Source of the DNA: Planctomycetota bacterium
GTDB lineage: Bacteria > Planctomycetota > UBA11346
Assembly (NCBI GenBank): GCA_028280785.1
Contig: JANQLF010000306.1
Location: 1-48,598 of the forward strand
DNA: 48,598 bases
Direction of reading: 5' to 3'
Part shown: piece after piece, positions 32,818-41,754 of the stretch
Layout of the letters: each line of letters begins with the position of its first letter
Numbering within the stretch: position 1 is the stretch's first letter
Program-made: the position numbers and the translations under genes
Notes under the pieces: generated by a model
What the model saw: the letters and a program-made list of their open reading frames with translations, nothing else
What the model was told of the DNA's origin: nothing
The model's database searches: none

Positions 32818-34308
32818 TCAGTTTTGCTGAAATCTTAGCTCATCAACGCGCTGACGCATAAAATCAGGCAGACCCTTAGGGGATTGCTGTGGGTTGCTAC
32901 GCTTGTCTAAAAAGTCTTGGCACAACGCGTTAAGCAGTTGTTCTTCCGTGACTTGCGTGCACTCACGTAAATACGAAGCGCATAATTCATACTGACGTTT
33001 TAAGCTAATTGCATGCACTTGTTGGCATGTCTGCCATAACCAATCACTGAAGGCCAACAGCGCTTTAAATGGACCATCGGTTCCTTGATCAACAATTAAC
33101 TGCAAACTGCGTTCAAAGCGATCGCTGTTGGAAAAAATTTCAAAATACCGAGCAAAACGTTTGAGTCGTTGCATCAATGCAAATGGAAAAGCCTCGCTTT
33201 GAATAATGTCGTATGGCGGCTGCGCATTGAACTGCATAGTAAAAGCTTCTTGATGGCGTTTTATCGGTGTCCCTTTTAATAATTTTAATATGCCTACCTG
33301 AATTTCACCAGGATCTAAATACCATAATTGGTCAAACGAGTCAGCAAAACTTTCAAAGGTCTCACCAGGTAAACCAATAATTAAATCGGCGTGAACGTGC
33401 ACTCCGGTTTGCTGACGAATAAAATTGAAATTCTCTGCTGTTTTCTGTTTATCCATACGCCGTGAAATTAATTGGCCGACAGATTCGGTCATCGATTGAA
33501 TGCCAATTTCAAACTGCACGGCACCATTCGGAAATTTTGGCAATAATTCTTTTATTTGATCAGGTAAGCGATCGGGAACCATTTCAAAATGTAAAAATAA
33601 ACCGTCACGCCAACGCTCTAAAAAGAATTCCATGATGCCGCAGGCAATCTTGGGACTCAAATTAAACGTGCGATCTACAAATTTAAACATGGTGCAGCCG
33701 CGTTGTAATAAATCATCCATTGCTGGAAAAAAGCGCTGCATCTCGACGTTACGAACTTTTTGATCAAGCGATGATAAACAAAATTCACAAGTGAATGGAC
33801 AGCCGCGGCTGGCCTCTACATAAATAATGCGATGGGCTAAATCCTCATCGCTATAATAAGCATAGGGCAATTCAATGTTATTGAGGTCCGGAATATCTTT
33901 TTTTAACCAACGCTCGGGTGTTTCTCCTTTTCGCAGCGCCTGACAGGTTTCGGCAAAGGCCACATCCGCTTCACCACAGATAACGTGATCGGCAAGGGCA
34001 CAGATATCCTCGTCTTCACTGTCATAACTAACTTCGGGGCCACCAAGTATGATCGTACACAATGGCAGCACCTGCTTCAGCAAACGAACGAGCTGTGTCG
34101 ATTCTTGAATATTCCAGATGTAAATACCGAGTCCGAGAATATCTGGTTTGAGCTGGCAAATTTCTTCAGCAATACGCGGAATATCGTCATTTATTGTGAA
34201 CTCGTGGATCTGAGTCTGTTCTTGCAAATCACCCATATTGGCAAAGAGATAACGCAATCCCATTGCGGCATGGCTGTATTTGGCGTTCAAGGTGCTCAGC
34301 ACGATCAT
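32818..34308 (-). CDS. B12-binding-domain radical SAM protein
   Basis: Residues about 1-130 form a cobalamin-binding-like Rossmann domain (LSTLNAKYSHAAMGLRYLF, KPDILGLGIYIWNI, IILGGPEVSYD) without the classic DxHxxG. The radical SAM core follows, with Cys170, Cys174 and Cys177 (RGCPFTCEFC) for the 4Fe-4S cluster. A C-terminal helical region (about 370-496) matches the DUF4080-type extension of this family. Such proteins use S-adenosylmethionine radicals, and some methylate; the substrate is unknown here. AGGA lies 9 bases before the ATG. It is single and divergent from the M48 peptidase gene. Confidence 0.8.
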   Translation of the reverse strand: MIVLSTLNAKYSHAAMGLRYLFANMGDLQEQTQIHEFTINDDIPRIAEEICQLKPDILGLGIYIWNIQESTQLVRLLKQVLPLCTIILGGPEVSYDSEDEDICALADHVICGEADVAFAETCQALRKGETPERWLKKDIPDLNNIELPYAYYSDEDLAHRIIYVEASRGCPFTCEFCLSSLDQKVRNVEMQRFFPAMDDLLQRGCTMFKFVDRTFNLSPKIACGIMEFFLERWRDGLFLHFEMVPDRLPDQIKELLPKFPNGAVQFEIGIQSMTESVGQLISRRMDKQKTAENFNFIRQQTGVHVHADLIIGLPGETFESFADSFDQLWYLDPGEIQVGILKLLKGTPIKRHQEAFTMQFNAQPPYDIIQSEAFPFALMQRLKRFARYFEIFSNSDRFERSLQLIVDQGTDGPFKALLAFSDWLWQTCQQVHAISLKRQYELCASYLRECTQVTEEQLLNALCQDFLDKRSNPQQSPKGLPDFMRQRVDELRFQQN

Positions 34309-34382
34309 GCACGAGATCCTATCTCTGCTCCAGACGAGGCCATCTTCACCATTCGCTTCTAGTACAAAACGGTGACCAGGGC

Positions 34383-34411
34383 TTGCAGTGCCGATACTAG
34401 CTCCCTAGAAT
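34383..34411 (+). promoter_or_regulatory. sigma-70 promoter of the M48 peptidase gene
   Basis: TTGCAG at 34383-34388, a 17-bp spacer and TAGAAT at 34406-34411 precede the ATG at 34435. The predicted start of transcription near 34418 leaves a leader of about 16 bases without a Shine-Dalgarno. Confidence 0.5.
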
Positions 34412-34434
34412 CGACAGGTACTCCCGTCTGACCT

Positions 34435-36633
34435 ATGGCAAAACGAAATAAACCTAAAGTTTCAACGCGTATACAACGCAAGCCGATTGATGTCGAAGAT
34501 ATCGTCAAGGCATTCAACCCGCCAATGATGCCAGTGCAGACGTCGATGACCTATCGCTTCTCATTGTTTTTTTGTGCGACGTTAATGATTTTGATGCCAT
34601 TGAGTTATCTCGCGCTTATCGGCGGCATCGCCTATTACATGTATGATCACTATCAAACCAGTGAAAGCTTTGGCCTCACTGGCTGGATCGGCTCCTTGGT
34701 TATTTTCTTTTTGGTGAAGCCAATTTTTTCTCACGAAGATCACGAATACAAACCTATTACGCTCGATCGTCACCGCGAACCAATCTTCTTTGCCTACATT
34801 GATCGAATCTGTGAAATTACTGGTGCCCCAAAACCCAAGCGCATCAATATTGATTGCCAGCTCAATGCTGCCGCTTCTTTTCATAATGGATTTTTAAGTT
34901 TCTTTAATAAAGACTTGGACTTGCATTTAGGCCTACCTCTCATCGTCGGTCTCGATACGCGACAATTAACTGGTGTCTTAACCCATGAATTCGGACACTT
35001 CTCGCAAGGCTTTGGCATGCGCGCTTATTATGTCATCAATCGCGTTAATATGTGGTTTGCTCGCGTTGTTTATCAGCGTGATGGATTTGATTATTGGTTA
35101 GAACGCATCGCCCACACACTTGGTAGTATTCATATTTTACCATTTTTATTCATGTGCTTTATTCGCTTATTAATTTGGACGAGTCGTTCAGTGCTATGGA
35201 TATTTATGCATATTGCCCATTTATTTTCGAGCCTGCTTTCACGCCAAATGGAATTCGATGCCGATCGCTACGCCATGAATATGGTCGGTAACAGTGATTT
35301 TATTAACACCTTGAAATTCATCCCCGTCATCGACTACGCCCAACAAGGAGCGATGGCTGATTTAAATGAGGCATGGCGTGAAAAACGCCTCGGTGATAAT
35401 ATTCCTGCGCTGGTCTACAATAATATCAAACGCATTCCGCAAGATATTCAAAAGAAAATGATCAATCAGGGTATGACGCATAATACCAGCTTATATGATT
35501 CACACCCCTGTACATCAGATCGTATTCGCAATGGCATGGGTGATATTTCTAAAGGCATTATGCTGATGCCAAAGCGACCAGCTTCAGATTTATTCCGTGA
35601 ATTTGAATCCATTTGTAAAAACGTGACCTTATCGCTCTACCGTGATGGTTATAACATTGATCTTAAAGCTGGCATGTTAATGGAAACCTCACAATTAATT
35701 GCCAACGTCGAACAGGAAGAAGCCAATCGTGCTGCCTATCAACGTTACTTTCAAGGACAGTGGGGTTACAATCCGCTCTTCCCGATGAAGAAATATACGG
35801 TCAGTGGTGACATTCCGATGGATAAACTCCAACGTGAATTATCACGTACCCATGATGCATTCCAACAACAAATTGATGAACTTGCAAAAATTGGCAAGCG
35901 ACTTGATGAACTCGATGTGCGCATTAATGATTTACAAGATGCCCTTTTATTAAAACGCTCTGGTTTTTCTTTTGATCTTGATCTCTTAAAAATTCCGTCA
36001 GATACCACAGCTGGCATCCAATCAGCTTTGCGTCAAGCCAAAGAAGAACACGAATCACAAAGTGCCTTATTAAAACCGATGGAAGATACGTTAATTAAAC
36101 GCATCGCTATTACCTATAAAATGCTCCAACATCCTGAAGCAGCAGATATGATCGAAGATTGTGCCTCGGTTTGTGCCGAATATCAGTTTGCTCGCCAAGA
36201 GATGATGGATTTATCTGATCACATTCATTTGATAACACGTTTACGCTATAATTGGTGTGGGTTGAATCGTCTTTCACATTATTTTGAATCGCAAGCAGCT
36301 GAAAGCCAACACTTCTGGGATACGGTTAATGATCAATTGAAAAATGTACGCAAAGATTTAGTCGATATCAAATCCAATCTCGCCCACATGAATTATCCAT
36401 TCGAACATGCGGGCGGCCAGGAGTTAAGTGTTGCCGATTATCTCATTGATGAAATTCCCTCATTAGAATATCCCGAAGCAATTTTTAATACAGGCGAACA
36501 ATGCATCAGTAACTACATGGCTCTCTATCACCGCTTAGTCGGCACCATTTCAATTACTGGTGAAGCCATGGAAGAAGCCTGTGACCTTCCACGCATAGAG
36601 AATGTGCAAGACGAAGAAGATTTACCGTTCTAA
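34435..36633 (+). CDS. membrane M48-family metalloprotease
   Basis: The 732-residue protein has membrane helices at about 42-68 and 82-96, and more at 228-264 inside the catalytic domain. The catalytic zinc motif is THEFGH (His184, Glu185, His188) with Glu273 in QMEFDADRYA as third ligand, the M48 (HtpX/Ste24) pattern. A long C-terminal helical region (about 450-732) is not part of standard M48 enzymes and probably serves as a docking arm; it includes coiled coils. The likely role is membrane-protein quality control. There is no Shine-Dalgarno before the ATG. A sigma-70 promoter lies about 24 bp upstream. Confidence 0.8.
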   Translation: MAKRNKPKVSTRIQRKPIDVEDIVKAFNPPMMPVQTSMTYRFSLFFCATLMILMPLSYLALIGGIAYYMYDHYQTSESFGLTGWIGSLVIFFLVKPIFSHEDHEYKPITLDRHREPIFFAYIDRICEITGAPKPKRINIDCQLNAAASFHNGFLSFFNKDLDLHLGLPLIVGLDTRQLTGVLTHEFGHFSQGFGMRAYYVINRVNMWFARVVYQRDGFDYWLERIAHTLGSIHILPFLFMCFIRLLIWTSRSVLWIFMHIAHLFSSLLSRQMEFDADRYAMNMVGNSDFINTLKFIPVIDYAQQGAMADLNEAWREKRLGDNIPALVYNNIKRIPQDIQKKMINQGMTHNTSLYDSHPCTSDRIRNGMGDISKGIMLMPKRPASDLFREFESICKNVTLSLYRDGYNIDLKAGMLMETSQLIANVEQEEANRAAYQRYFQGQWGYNPLFPMKKYTVSGDIPMDKLQRELSRTHDAFQQQIDELAKIGKRLDELDVRINDLQDALLLKRSGFSFDLDLLKIPSDTTAGIQSALRQAKEEHESQSALLKPMEDTLIKRIAITYKMLQHPEAADMIEDCASVCAEYQFARQEMMDLSDHIHLITRLRYNWCGLNRLSHYFESQAAESQHFWDTVNDQLKNVRKDLVDIKSNLAHMNYPFEHAGGQELSVADYLIDEIPSLEYPEAIFNTGEQCISNYMALYHRLVGTISITGEAMEEACDLPRIENVQDEEDLPF

Positions 36634-36649
36634 GCCAATTAGGCTTGCC

Positions 36650-36677
36650 TTGTCAGTTGTGAGCTTGGGTCTAGACT
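36650..36677 (+). promoter_or_regulatory. sigma-70 promoter of the M61 peptidase gene, almost leaderless
   Basis: TTGTCA at 36650-36655, a 16-bp spacer and TAGACT at 36672-36677 put transcription start near 36684, about 7 bases before the ATG at 36691. Confidence 0.5.
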
Positions 36678-36690
36678 AGGCCTCCCAAAA

Positions 36691-38619
36691 ATGAGTAATG
36701 CCAAGCTGCGAACCTGCCTATTAGTTGTATTTGCCTGTGTATTATTGGTCCCAGGGCTAATTCCCCAATCACAAGTAGATAATGATAAAATCACACAGAG
36801 TGATGATCGACAGATCGAACTCAGCGTTCATATTGATGCTCGCAACATTACCCGAAGCCTGATACACAGTACGGTAGATATTCCTGTCAAAAGCGGATTT
36901 AATTATTTGTGGTTTCCTAAATGGATACCCGGCATACATGCGCCACGCGGTGCCATACAAAATATGGCAGGCTTACTGATTACCGATGAACAAGGCAATA
37001 AACTCGAATGGAAACGTGATCCAAGTGATGTCTGCCGCTTCCAAGTAGCAGTCCCTGAAAACGTCACGCAAATCAGCTGTTCTTTTGATTATATCTGCAA
37101 TCAACCCTCTACTAATTCAGTTGGCGTCGACTCATTTGGCAATCACGTACATGGTGTCATGAGTTGGAATAATATTTTACTGTATCCTGAATCATATTCC
37201 AATGAGGAAACTTTTGTTAACGCACAGATTCAATTACCAGATAACTGGAAATTATTCACCGCCCTTAAGCATGAAGAAAAAGAAGACGCGCTTTTTCTAT
37301 TTGAAAAAAGTAGCTTGCGCGAAGTTATAGACAGTCCTGTTATTTGCGGTCAACACCATCAATCACATCAGTTGAACAAAGATGGTAAAGATGTTTGGCT
37401 ACACATTGTTGGCAGCAACGCTACGAGCATAGAATGCAGTATTGATATTTTACTAGGCATGGAGCACATGGTTACCGAGGCGCGCCTTCTCTTCGGCCAC
37501 GAGCATTATCCGCACTATCATTTCTTACTAATGTGCAGCAATGAAACACCACGTTTAGGTCTCGAGCATTTATCGTCGTCTTTAAACGGTGTTAATGCCA
37601 TGGATCTCCCCACCGGCGGATTTGGGGCAACGCGTGTTATGGCCCATGAATATGTGCATTCGTGGTGTGGTAAGTATCGTCGACCGGCTGGCATGTTTAC
37701 CAACAGCTATCATTACAATAAAGACACTACTTTGCTGTGGGTTTATGAAGGACTTACTCAATATTTAGGCAATGTACTCGCCGTCCGCTCGGGACTGCGC
37801 GAAAAATCTGACTTTCGCGATTTGTTACGTTATTATTTAAGCACACTGCGTTCCATTAACGGTCGTTCTTGGCGTAGCTTAGCCGATACAGCTACCGCTT
37901 CGTATTTACTGCGCGCACGCAGTCACAATTGGGCTAAGTGGTTGCGCGGTCAGGATTATTATATCGAAGGCGCTTTGGTTTGGCTCGAAGCTGACTGCCT
38001 TATTCGCCAGGCAACTAACAACGAAAAAAGTCTTGATGATTTTTGTAAAGCTTTTCTCGGTAAGCAAGAGAACCTTGGTCCGATCAACCCTTTTACCTAT
38101 CAAGATATACTGGTGCTGCTCAATGAAGTCCATCGTCACGATTGGGACGCCTTTTTTCAAAAACGCGTCTACCAAGAACACAAGGAATATGATTTATCAT
38201 TTATGAAGCATAGCGGCTGGGAAGTATCCTTTGAAGATACCCCTGAAGCAGCAAGCGGATCATTGAATTATTACTATCGCAACGCCTTTGAATCGATTGG
38301 CATAGGATTTACCGATTCTGGTCGAGTATATAAAGTGCTCAAAAATGGACCCGGCTATCAAGCAGGTCTGGCAAAAAACATGCACGTTGAAAAAATTAAT
38401 GGGCGTTCCTTCTCTCCAGCCCGTCTGCATCAAGCACTTATGGATGCTCGAAATTCTAATAAGATTAAACTTGATGTGCGCATTCACGAAGAAGACAGTC
38501 CCGATGGCCATGTCGAAATGATTATCGAATACGATGGTGGACCACGCTACCTCGTACTCAAACGCGTCCCTGATACACCCGATTATCTTTTTGCTATTAC
38601 CGATGCCCAACGCGAATAA
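36691..38619 (+). CDS. exported M61-family (glycyl aminopeptidase-like) metalloprotease with PDZ domain
   Basis: A signal-anchor-like N-terminus (about 8-25) precedes a beta-sandwich domain. The catalytic zinc site is MAHEYVHSW (His319, Glu320, His323) with Glu353 in WVYEGLTQYLG, the M61 pattern. A PDZ domain at about residues 530-620 ends the protein (IGFTDSGRVYKVLKNGPGYQAG). The enzyme probably cleaves peptides outside the inner membrane. The length of 642 fits the family. A -35/-10 pair lies upstream, so the mRNA is probably close to leaderless. The Lon-domain gene follows after 5 bp and is likely co-transcribed. Confidence 0.85.
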   Translation: MSNAKLRTCLLVVFACVLLVPGLIPQSQVDNDKITQSDDRQIELSVHIDARNITRSLIHSTVDIPVKSGFNYLWFPKWIPGIHAPRGAIQNMAGLLITDEQGNKLEWKRDPSDVCRFQVAVPENVTQISCSFDYICNQPSTNSVGVDSFGNHVHGVMSWNNILLYPESYSNEETFVNAQIQLPDNWKLFTALKHEEKEDALFLFEKSSLREVIDSPVICGQHHQSHQLNKDGKDVWLHIVGSNATSIECSIDILLGMEHMVTEARLLFGHEHYPHYHFLLMCSNETPRLGLEHLSSSLNGVNAMDLPTGGFGATRVMAHEYVHSWCGKYRRPAGMFTNSYHYNKDTTLLWVYEGLTQYLGNVLAVRSGLREKSDFRDLLRYYLSTLRSINGRSWRSLADTATASYLLRARSHNWAKWLRGQDYYIEGALVWLEADCLIRQATNNEKSLDDFCKAFLGKQENLGPINPFTYQDILVLLNEVHRHDWDAFFQKRVYQEHKEYDLSFMKHSGWEVSFEDTPEAASGSLNYYYRNAFESIGIGFTDSGRVYKVLKNGPGYQAGLAKNMHVEKINGRSFSPARLHQALMDARNSNKIKLDVRIHEEDSPDGHVEMIIEYDGGPRYLVLKRVPDTPDYLFAITDAQRE

Positions 38620-38624
38620 ATCAA

Positions 38625-39251
38625 ATGAATAAACCAGTTCCCATTTTTCCATTACCCAATCACGTTGTATTACCATTTATCAATATGCCCTATCGATTAT
38701 TTGAAGATCGTTATCGTGCCCTTGGTAAATATGTAAGTGAGCACCAACAAGATGGTTTATTTATCCCATGTCTCCAAGCAGGCTGGGAATCGGATTATGA
38801 AGGCGAGCCCGCTTATCATGCACACGCTATGCTCTGCGAAATTCAAGGCATACAGGAAGCACCTAACGGCGAATTCGCCTTGATGGTTCTTGGCAAACAA
38901 CGCTATCAATTAAGCGAGGCAGAATCAGACTCCCCGTTCCGCTTTGCTCATGCAACACTCGATGAGATTAATCCTGACATGAGCGAGGCTGCCTTACAAC
39001 AAAGTCTTTTGACCTTAGCTCCTGAATTTCATCAACACATGCAACAACAGGGTGTCCAAGGTGATCAACTTAAACAATTCATCGATACCTGCCAACATGC
39101 CGAAGAATTACTCAATCGTATGGCCCACCTGCTTTTTTCAGACCCTGTTATTCGGCAACAATTTATTGACTGTGCAAATATCAGCGACCAACTGGCATTA
39201 GTCCGTATCGCCCTCGGTCATCGATCGAGCGACGATGTGTCGATGAATTAA
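38625..39251 (+). CDS. Lon substrate-binding (LON N-terminal) domain protein
   Basis: The 208-residue protein is a stand-alone Lon N-terminal domain: PIFPLPNHVVLPFINMPYRLFEDRYRALG (about 6-34) with the LPxxVxxP and FExRY blocks. FALMVLGKQRYQLSEAES occupies the middle of the domain, and a helical end completes it. No ATPase or protease domain is present. Such small proteins may present substrates or act as adaptors; the role is not established. It lies 5 bp after the M61 peptidase gene with no Shine-Dalgarno, so translation may be coupled. Its stop codon overlaps that of the convergent Usp/DUF389 gene by 4 bp. Confidence 0.75.
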   Translation: MNKPVPIFPLPNHVVLPFINMPYRLFEDRYRALGKYVSEHQQDGLFIPCLQAGWESDYEGEPAYHAHAMLCEIQGIQEAPNGEFALMVLGKQRYQLSEAESDSPFRFAHATLDEINPDMSEAALQQSLLTLAPEFHQHMQQQGVQGDQLKQFIDTCQHAEELLNRMAHLLFSDPVIRQQFIDCANISDQLALVRIALGHRSSDDVSMN

Positions 39252-41122
39252 TAAACGATATCAGCGCTCAGGCGCATAATTTCGAGTTTAATTGGCGAAC
39301 CAATACTCTCTTCCAATTCTTTAGTCAATTCATTATGAAAAGCCTGTGATACCGGCTGTGCGCTAATGACCACAATACGCACATCGACATGTTCGTCATG
39401 TTCTTCTACGTGTACCTTTTGAATATCGAATGGCTTTAATTGCTCGAATTGTAGCTCTACAATTTGCTCAATCGATTTAACCTCGCGTGTGGTTACCCGA
39501 GCAAGGAACACTGACGACAGCGGAATGGCTAAAATAATAATACACAAGAGTAAACTTTGCAGTACGCGATTAGCCCAAATATTTGCTGATTCAGCAGCGC
39601 GAATACCTGCTAAATGTAAGACGATCGCTGAACCAATAATAATGGCAACAACGTTAGTACTAAATAATAAAACCGCACCTTGCGCATTACTATACTCACC
39701 AATCGATATACAAATACCTACTGTTGCGATTGGTGGGACCAAGGCGGCGGCGATGGCAACACCAGGTAACGCAGCAGAAAGATTTGGCCGGCTTAATGCA
39801 TAAGCCGCAGCGATACCAGAGAAGAAAGCAATACCAAGATCAAGTGCATTAGGATTACCACGCGCTAACAATTCATTGGTTATCACTACACCTGGTGAAA
39901 TAATTCCAATAATCACACCAACAGCGATAGCCACTAAAAAACCTATGCTAATCGATTTCGCAGCTTGCTTGACCAACACCGCGTTACCTTGGACTAAGCC
40001 CAAACCAGCACCAATAATTGGCGTCATTAATGGCGCAACCAACATCGCACCAACAACCACTGCTGTTGAATTTTGCAATAAACCAAGCGCAGCTATTGCA
40101 GTCGATAAAAACATCATCGCTACATAATCAATACTGCAGCGGCTACCGTCTGATAAACGCTCTGATAATTCTATCCGCTCTTCACGAGTAAGCGGTGGCA
40201 TTTGCTGCTTAGCAATTTTTTCAACTGCAATGCGCATTCGCGAATGAAAAGGGCGAGCTTGGCGAATAACCGCTACGCCTGTTGCATTTTCACCCGCCAT
40301 TATATGCGCATCGATTGTGCCGAATAACATTTTAGAAACGGCACTGTGGTCTGATGTTCCCAATATTACTAAATCACATTTTTCAGCGACCACATCATTA
40401 ATGGTTTGGCGAATATTATCGCTGACCTCTACACGCGCCTCTACATATTGTGATGTTTCAACCTCGGCATCTTCGAGTATTTTTTGTAAATGAAATTCAC
40501 CTTGGGCTTGCGCATCTGCAGTGCCGGTGTGTTGAATATTTAATGCCACCACATGGGCTTTTTGCTGACGTGCGACGCGCTCGGCTAATCGCAAAGCCAC
40601 TGCTGAGTGCGGGCCACCTGCCATAGGCACTACAATATTATTACACGGCTGATCAGCATCTATATTTGGACGCATGACCATGACGGTACAATGGGCACGC
40701 TGTATTAATTGATAACCAACATCATTTTGTTGTCCGTGTTTACCGTGCTCAGTTTTTCCAAGCAATAACATATCAGCATTGAGCGTGTTAATATGCTCCA
40801 AGACCACCGGCAATGGATTTTGATTTACCGCAAGCCACAAACCTGGTAATTCGGATTTATGTGTTTCGCCAATCTTCCCACTATCGACTTCTTCCTGTCG
40901 CATGATCCGCTCGGCATCTAATACTTCGCGAATATCCTGAATGATCGGATCGCCTTCATTTTCATCCGGCACCACTGGTAAGCGATGGCAATCCTCACTC
41001 TGCAAACCTGGCTTCACGTACAGGATCTGCAGTGAAGTGTCTTGAGCTTGCGCAAAGCGTTGACCCCAGCGAATCAAACCCGCCACTTCTCTTTGTTCTC
41101 TAATGAGGATCAGCACACTCAT
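39248..41122 (-). CDS. double universal-stress-protein / DUF389 membrane fusion
   Basis: Two Usp-like domains come first (about 1-152 and 160-290): DMLLLGKTEHGKHG in the first, and DLVILGTSDHSAVSKMLFGTI in the second. The latter resembles the nucleotide-contact G-x2-G-x9-G region. DUF389 (TIGR00341-like) follows from about 310: IDYVAMMFLSTAIAALGLLQ, then NSTAVVVGAMLVAPLMTPII and GLGLVQGN, with about six or seven membrane helices to about 540. A soluble C-terminal domain (545-624) ends it. DUF389 proteins have no firm function. Putting a nucleotide sensor on it suggests a stress-gated channel or transporter, which is inference. There is only a weak Shine-Dalgarno. Confidence 0.75.
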   Translation of the reverse strand: MSVLILIREQREVAGLIRWGQRFAQAQDTSLQILYVKPGLQSEDCHRLPVVPDENEGDPIIQDIREVLDAERIMRQEEVDSGKIGETHKSELPGLWLAVNQNPLPVVLEHINTLNADMLLLGKTEHGKHGQQNDVGYQLIQRAHCTVMVMRPNIDADQPCNNIVVPMAGGPHSAVALRLAERVARQQKAHVVALNIQHTGTADAQAQGEFHLQKILEDAEVETSQYVEARVEVSDNIRQTINDVVAEKCDLVILGTSDHSAVSKMLFGTIDAHIMAGENATGVAVIRQARPFHSRMRIAVEKIAKQQMPPLTREERIELSERLSDGSRCSIDYVAMMFLSTAIAALGLLQNSTAVVVGAMLVAPLMTPIIGAGLGLVQGNAVLVKQAAKSISIGFLVAIAVGVIIGIISPGVVITNELLARGNPNALDLGIAFFSGIAAAYALSRPNLSAALPGVAIAAALVPPIATVGICISIGEYSNAQGAVLLFSTNVVAIIIGSAIVLHLAGIRAAESANIWANRVLQSLLLCIIILAIPLSSVFLARVTTREVKSIEQIVELQFEQLKPFDIQKVHVEEHDEHVDVRIVVISAQPVSQAFHNELTKELEESIGSPIKLEIMRLSADIVY

Positions 41123-41322
41123 GGGTCCAGATTCTGTGGCCCAAGAAGGACATACCAGAGTCCAAAAATGGGGCTCTAACTACCTGTGCTGTAACCAATT
41201 ATGCTACTAATCCCTGTTCAGATGGGCTGAAATGTAACGTTTGAATCAAATTTGGCTGTGGAAACTGAGTGAGACACTGGTAGATTGAAGGGTACCCAAT
41301 CAGGAAGGGTAAAAGGATTTAA

Positions 41323-41703
41323 ATGAGTTGGACAGATTGGTTTAAGCTGCGTAAGCGTGAAATTGGTATGGATTATCGCATCACAAAAGATGGCTTTAAA
41401 TGCCTCAGCGATAACGGTTGCATCACCTCAGTAAACTGGGATCAACTCATCTCAGTCAAAATCATCACTACCCCAAAGAAGCATCCTCAAGAGGAAGATC
41501 TCTTCTGGGCCTTCGCCGATAAAACCCGTGAATATATTGTACCAAATTGCAAGGATGTTTACGGGTTTTTACCTAAGCTACCTGAAAAACTGCCCGGCTT
41601 CCGCTGCGATATAATGATGGAAGCACTCGCCTCGCATGGCGACCGCGAATATGTCTGCTGGAAAAAAAATCAAAGCCGTCGCTTTGCAGCCGCCGACAAT
41701 TAA
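41323..41703 (+). CDS. small protein of unknown function, possibly PH-like
   Basis: The 126-residue protein is soluble, with several predicted beta strands (DYRITKDGFKCLSD, CITSVNWDQLISVKII, LFWAFADKTREYIVP) and a C-terminal helix (VYGFLPKLPEKLPGFRCDIMMEAL). Strand layout and the tryptophan position resemble short bacterial proteins with a PH-like barrel, but I cannot confirm this. AGGA 6 bases before the ATG supports the start. It precedes the AAA+ ATPase gene by 51 bp on the same strand, so the two may be co-transcribed. There is no membrane segment or signal peptide. Confidence 0.5.
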   Translation: MSWTDWFKLRKREIGMDYRITKDGFKCLSDNGCITSVNWDQLISVKIITTPKKHPQEEDLFWAFADKTREYIVPNCKDVYGFLPKLPEKLPGFRCDIMMEALASHGDREYVCWKKNQSRRFAAADN

Positions 41704-41754
41704 TTTACCACACGCAAACTAGTACTTGAGCAATTGAATGATAGTTTATGCCAA

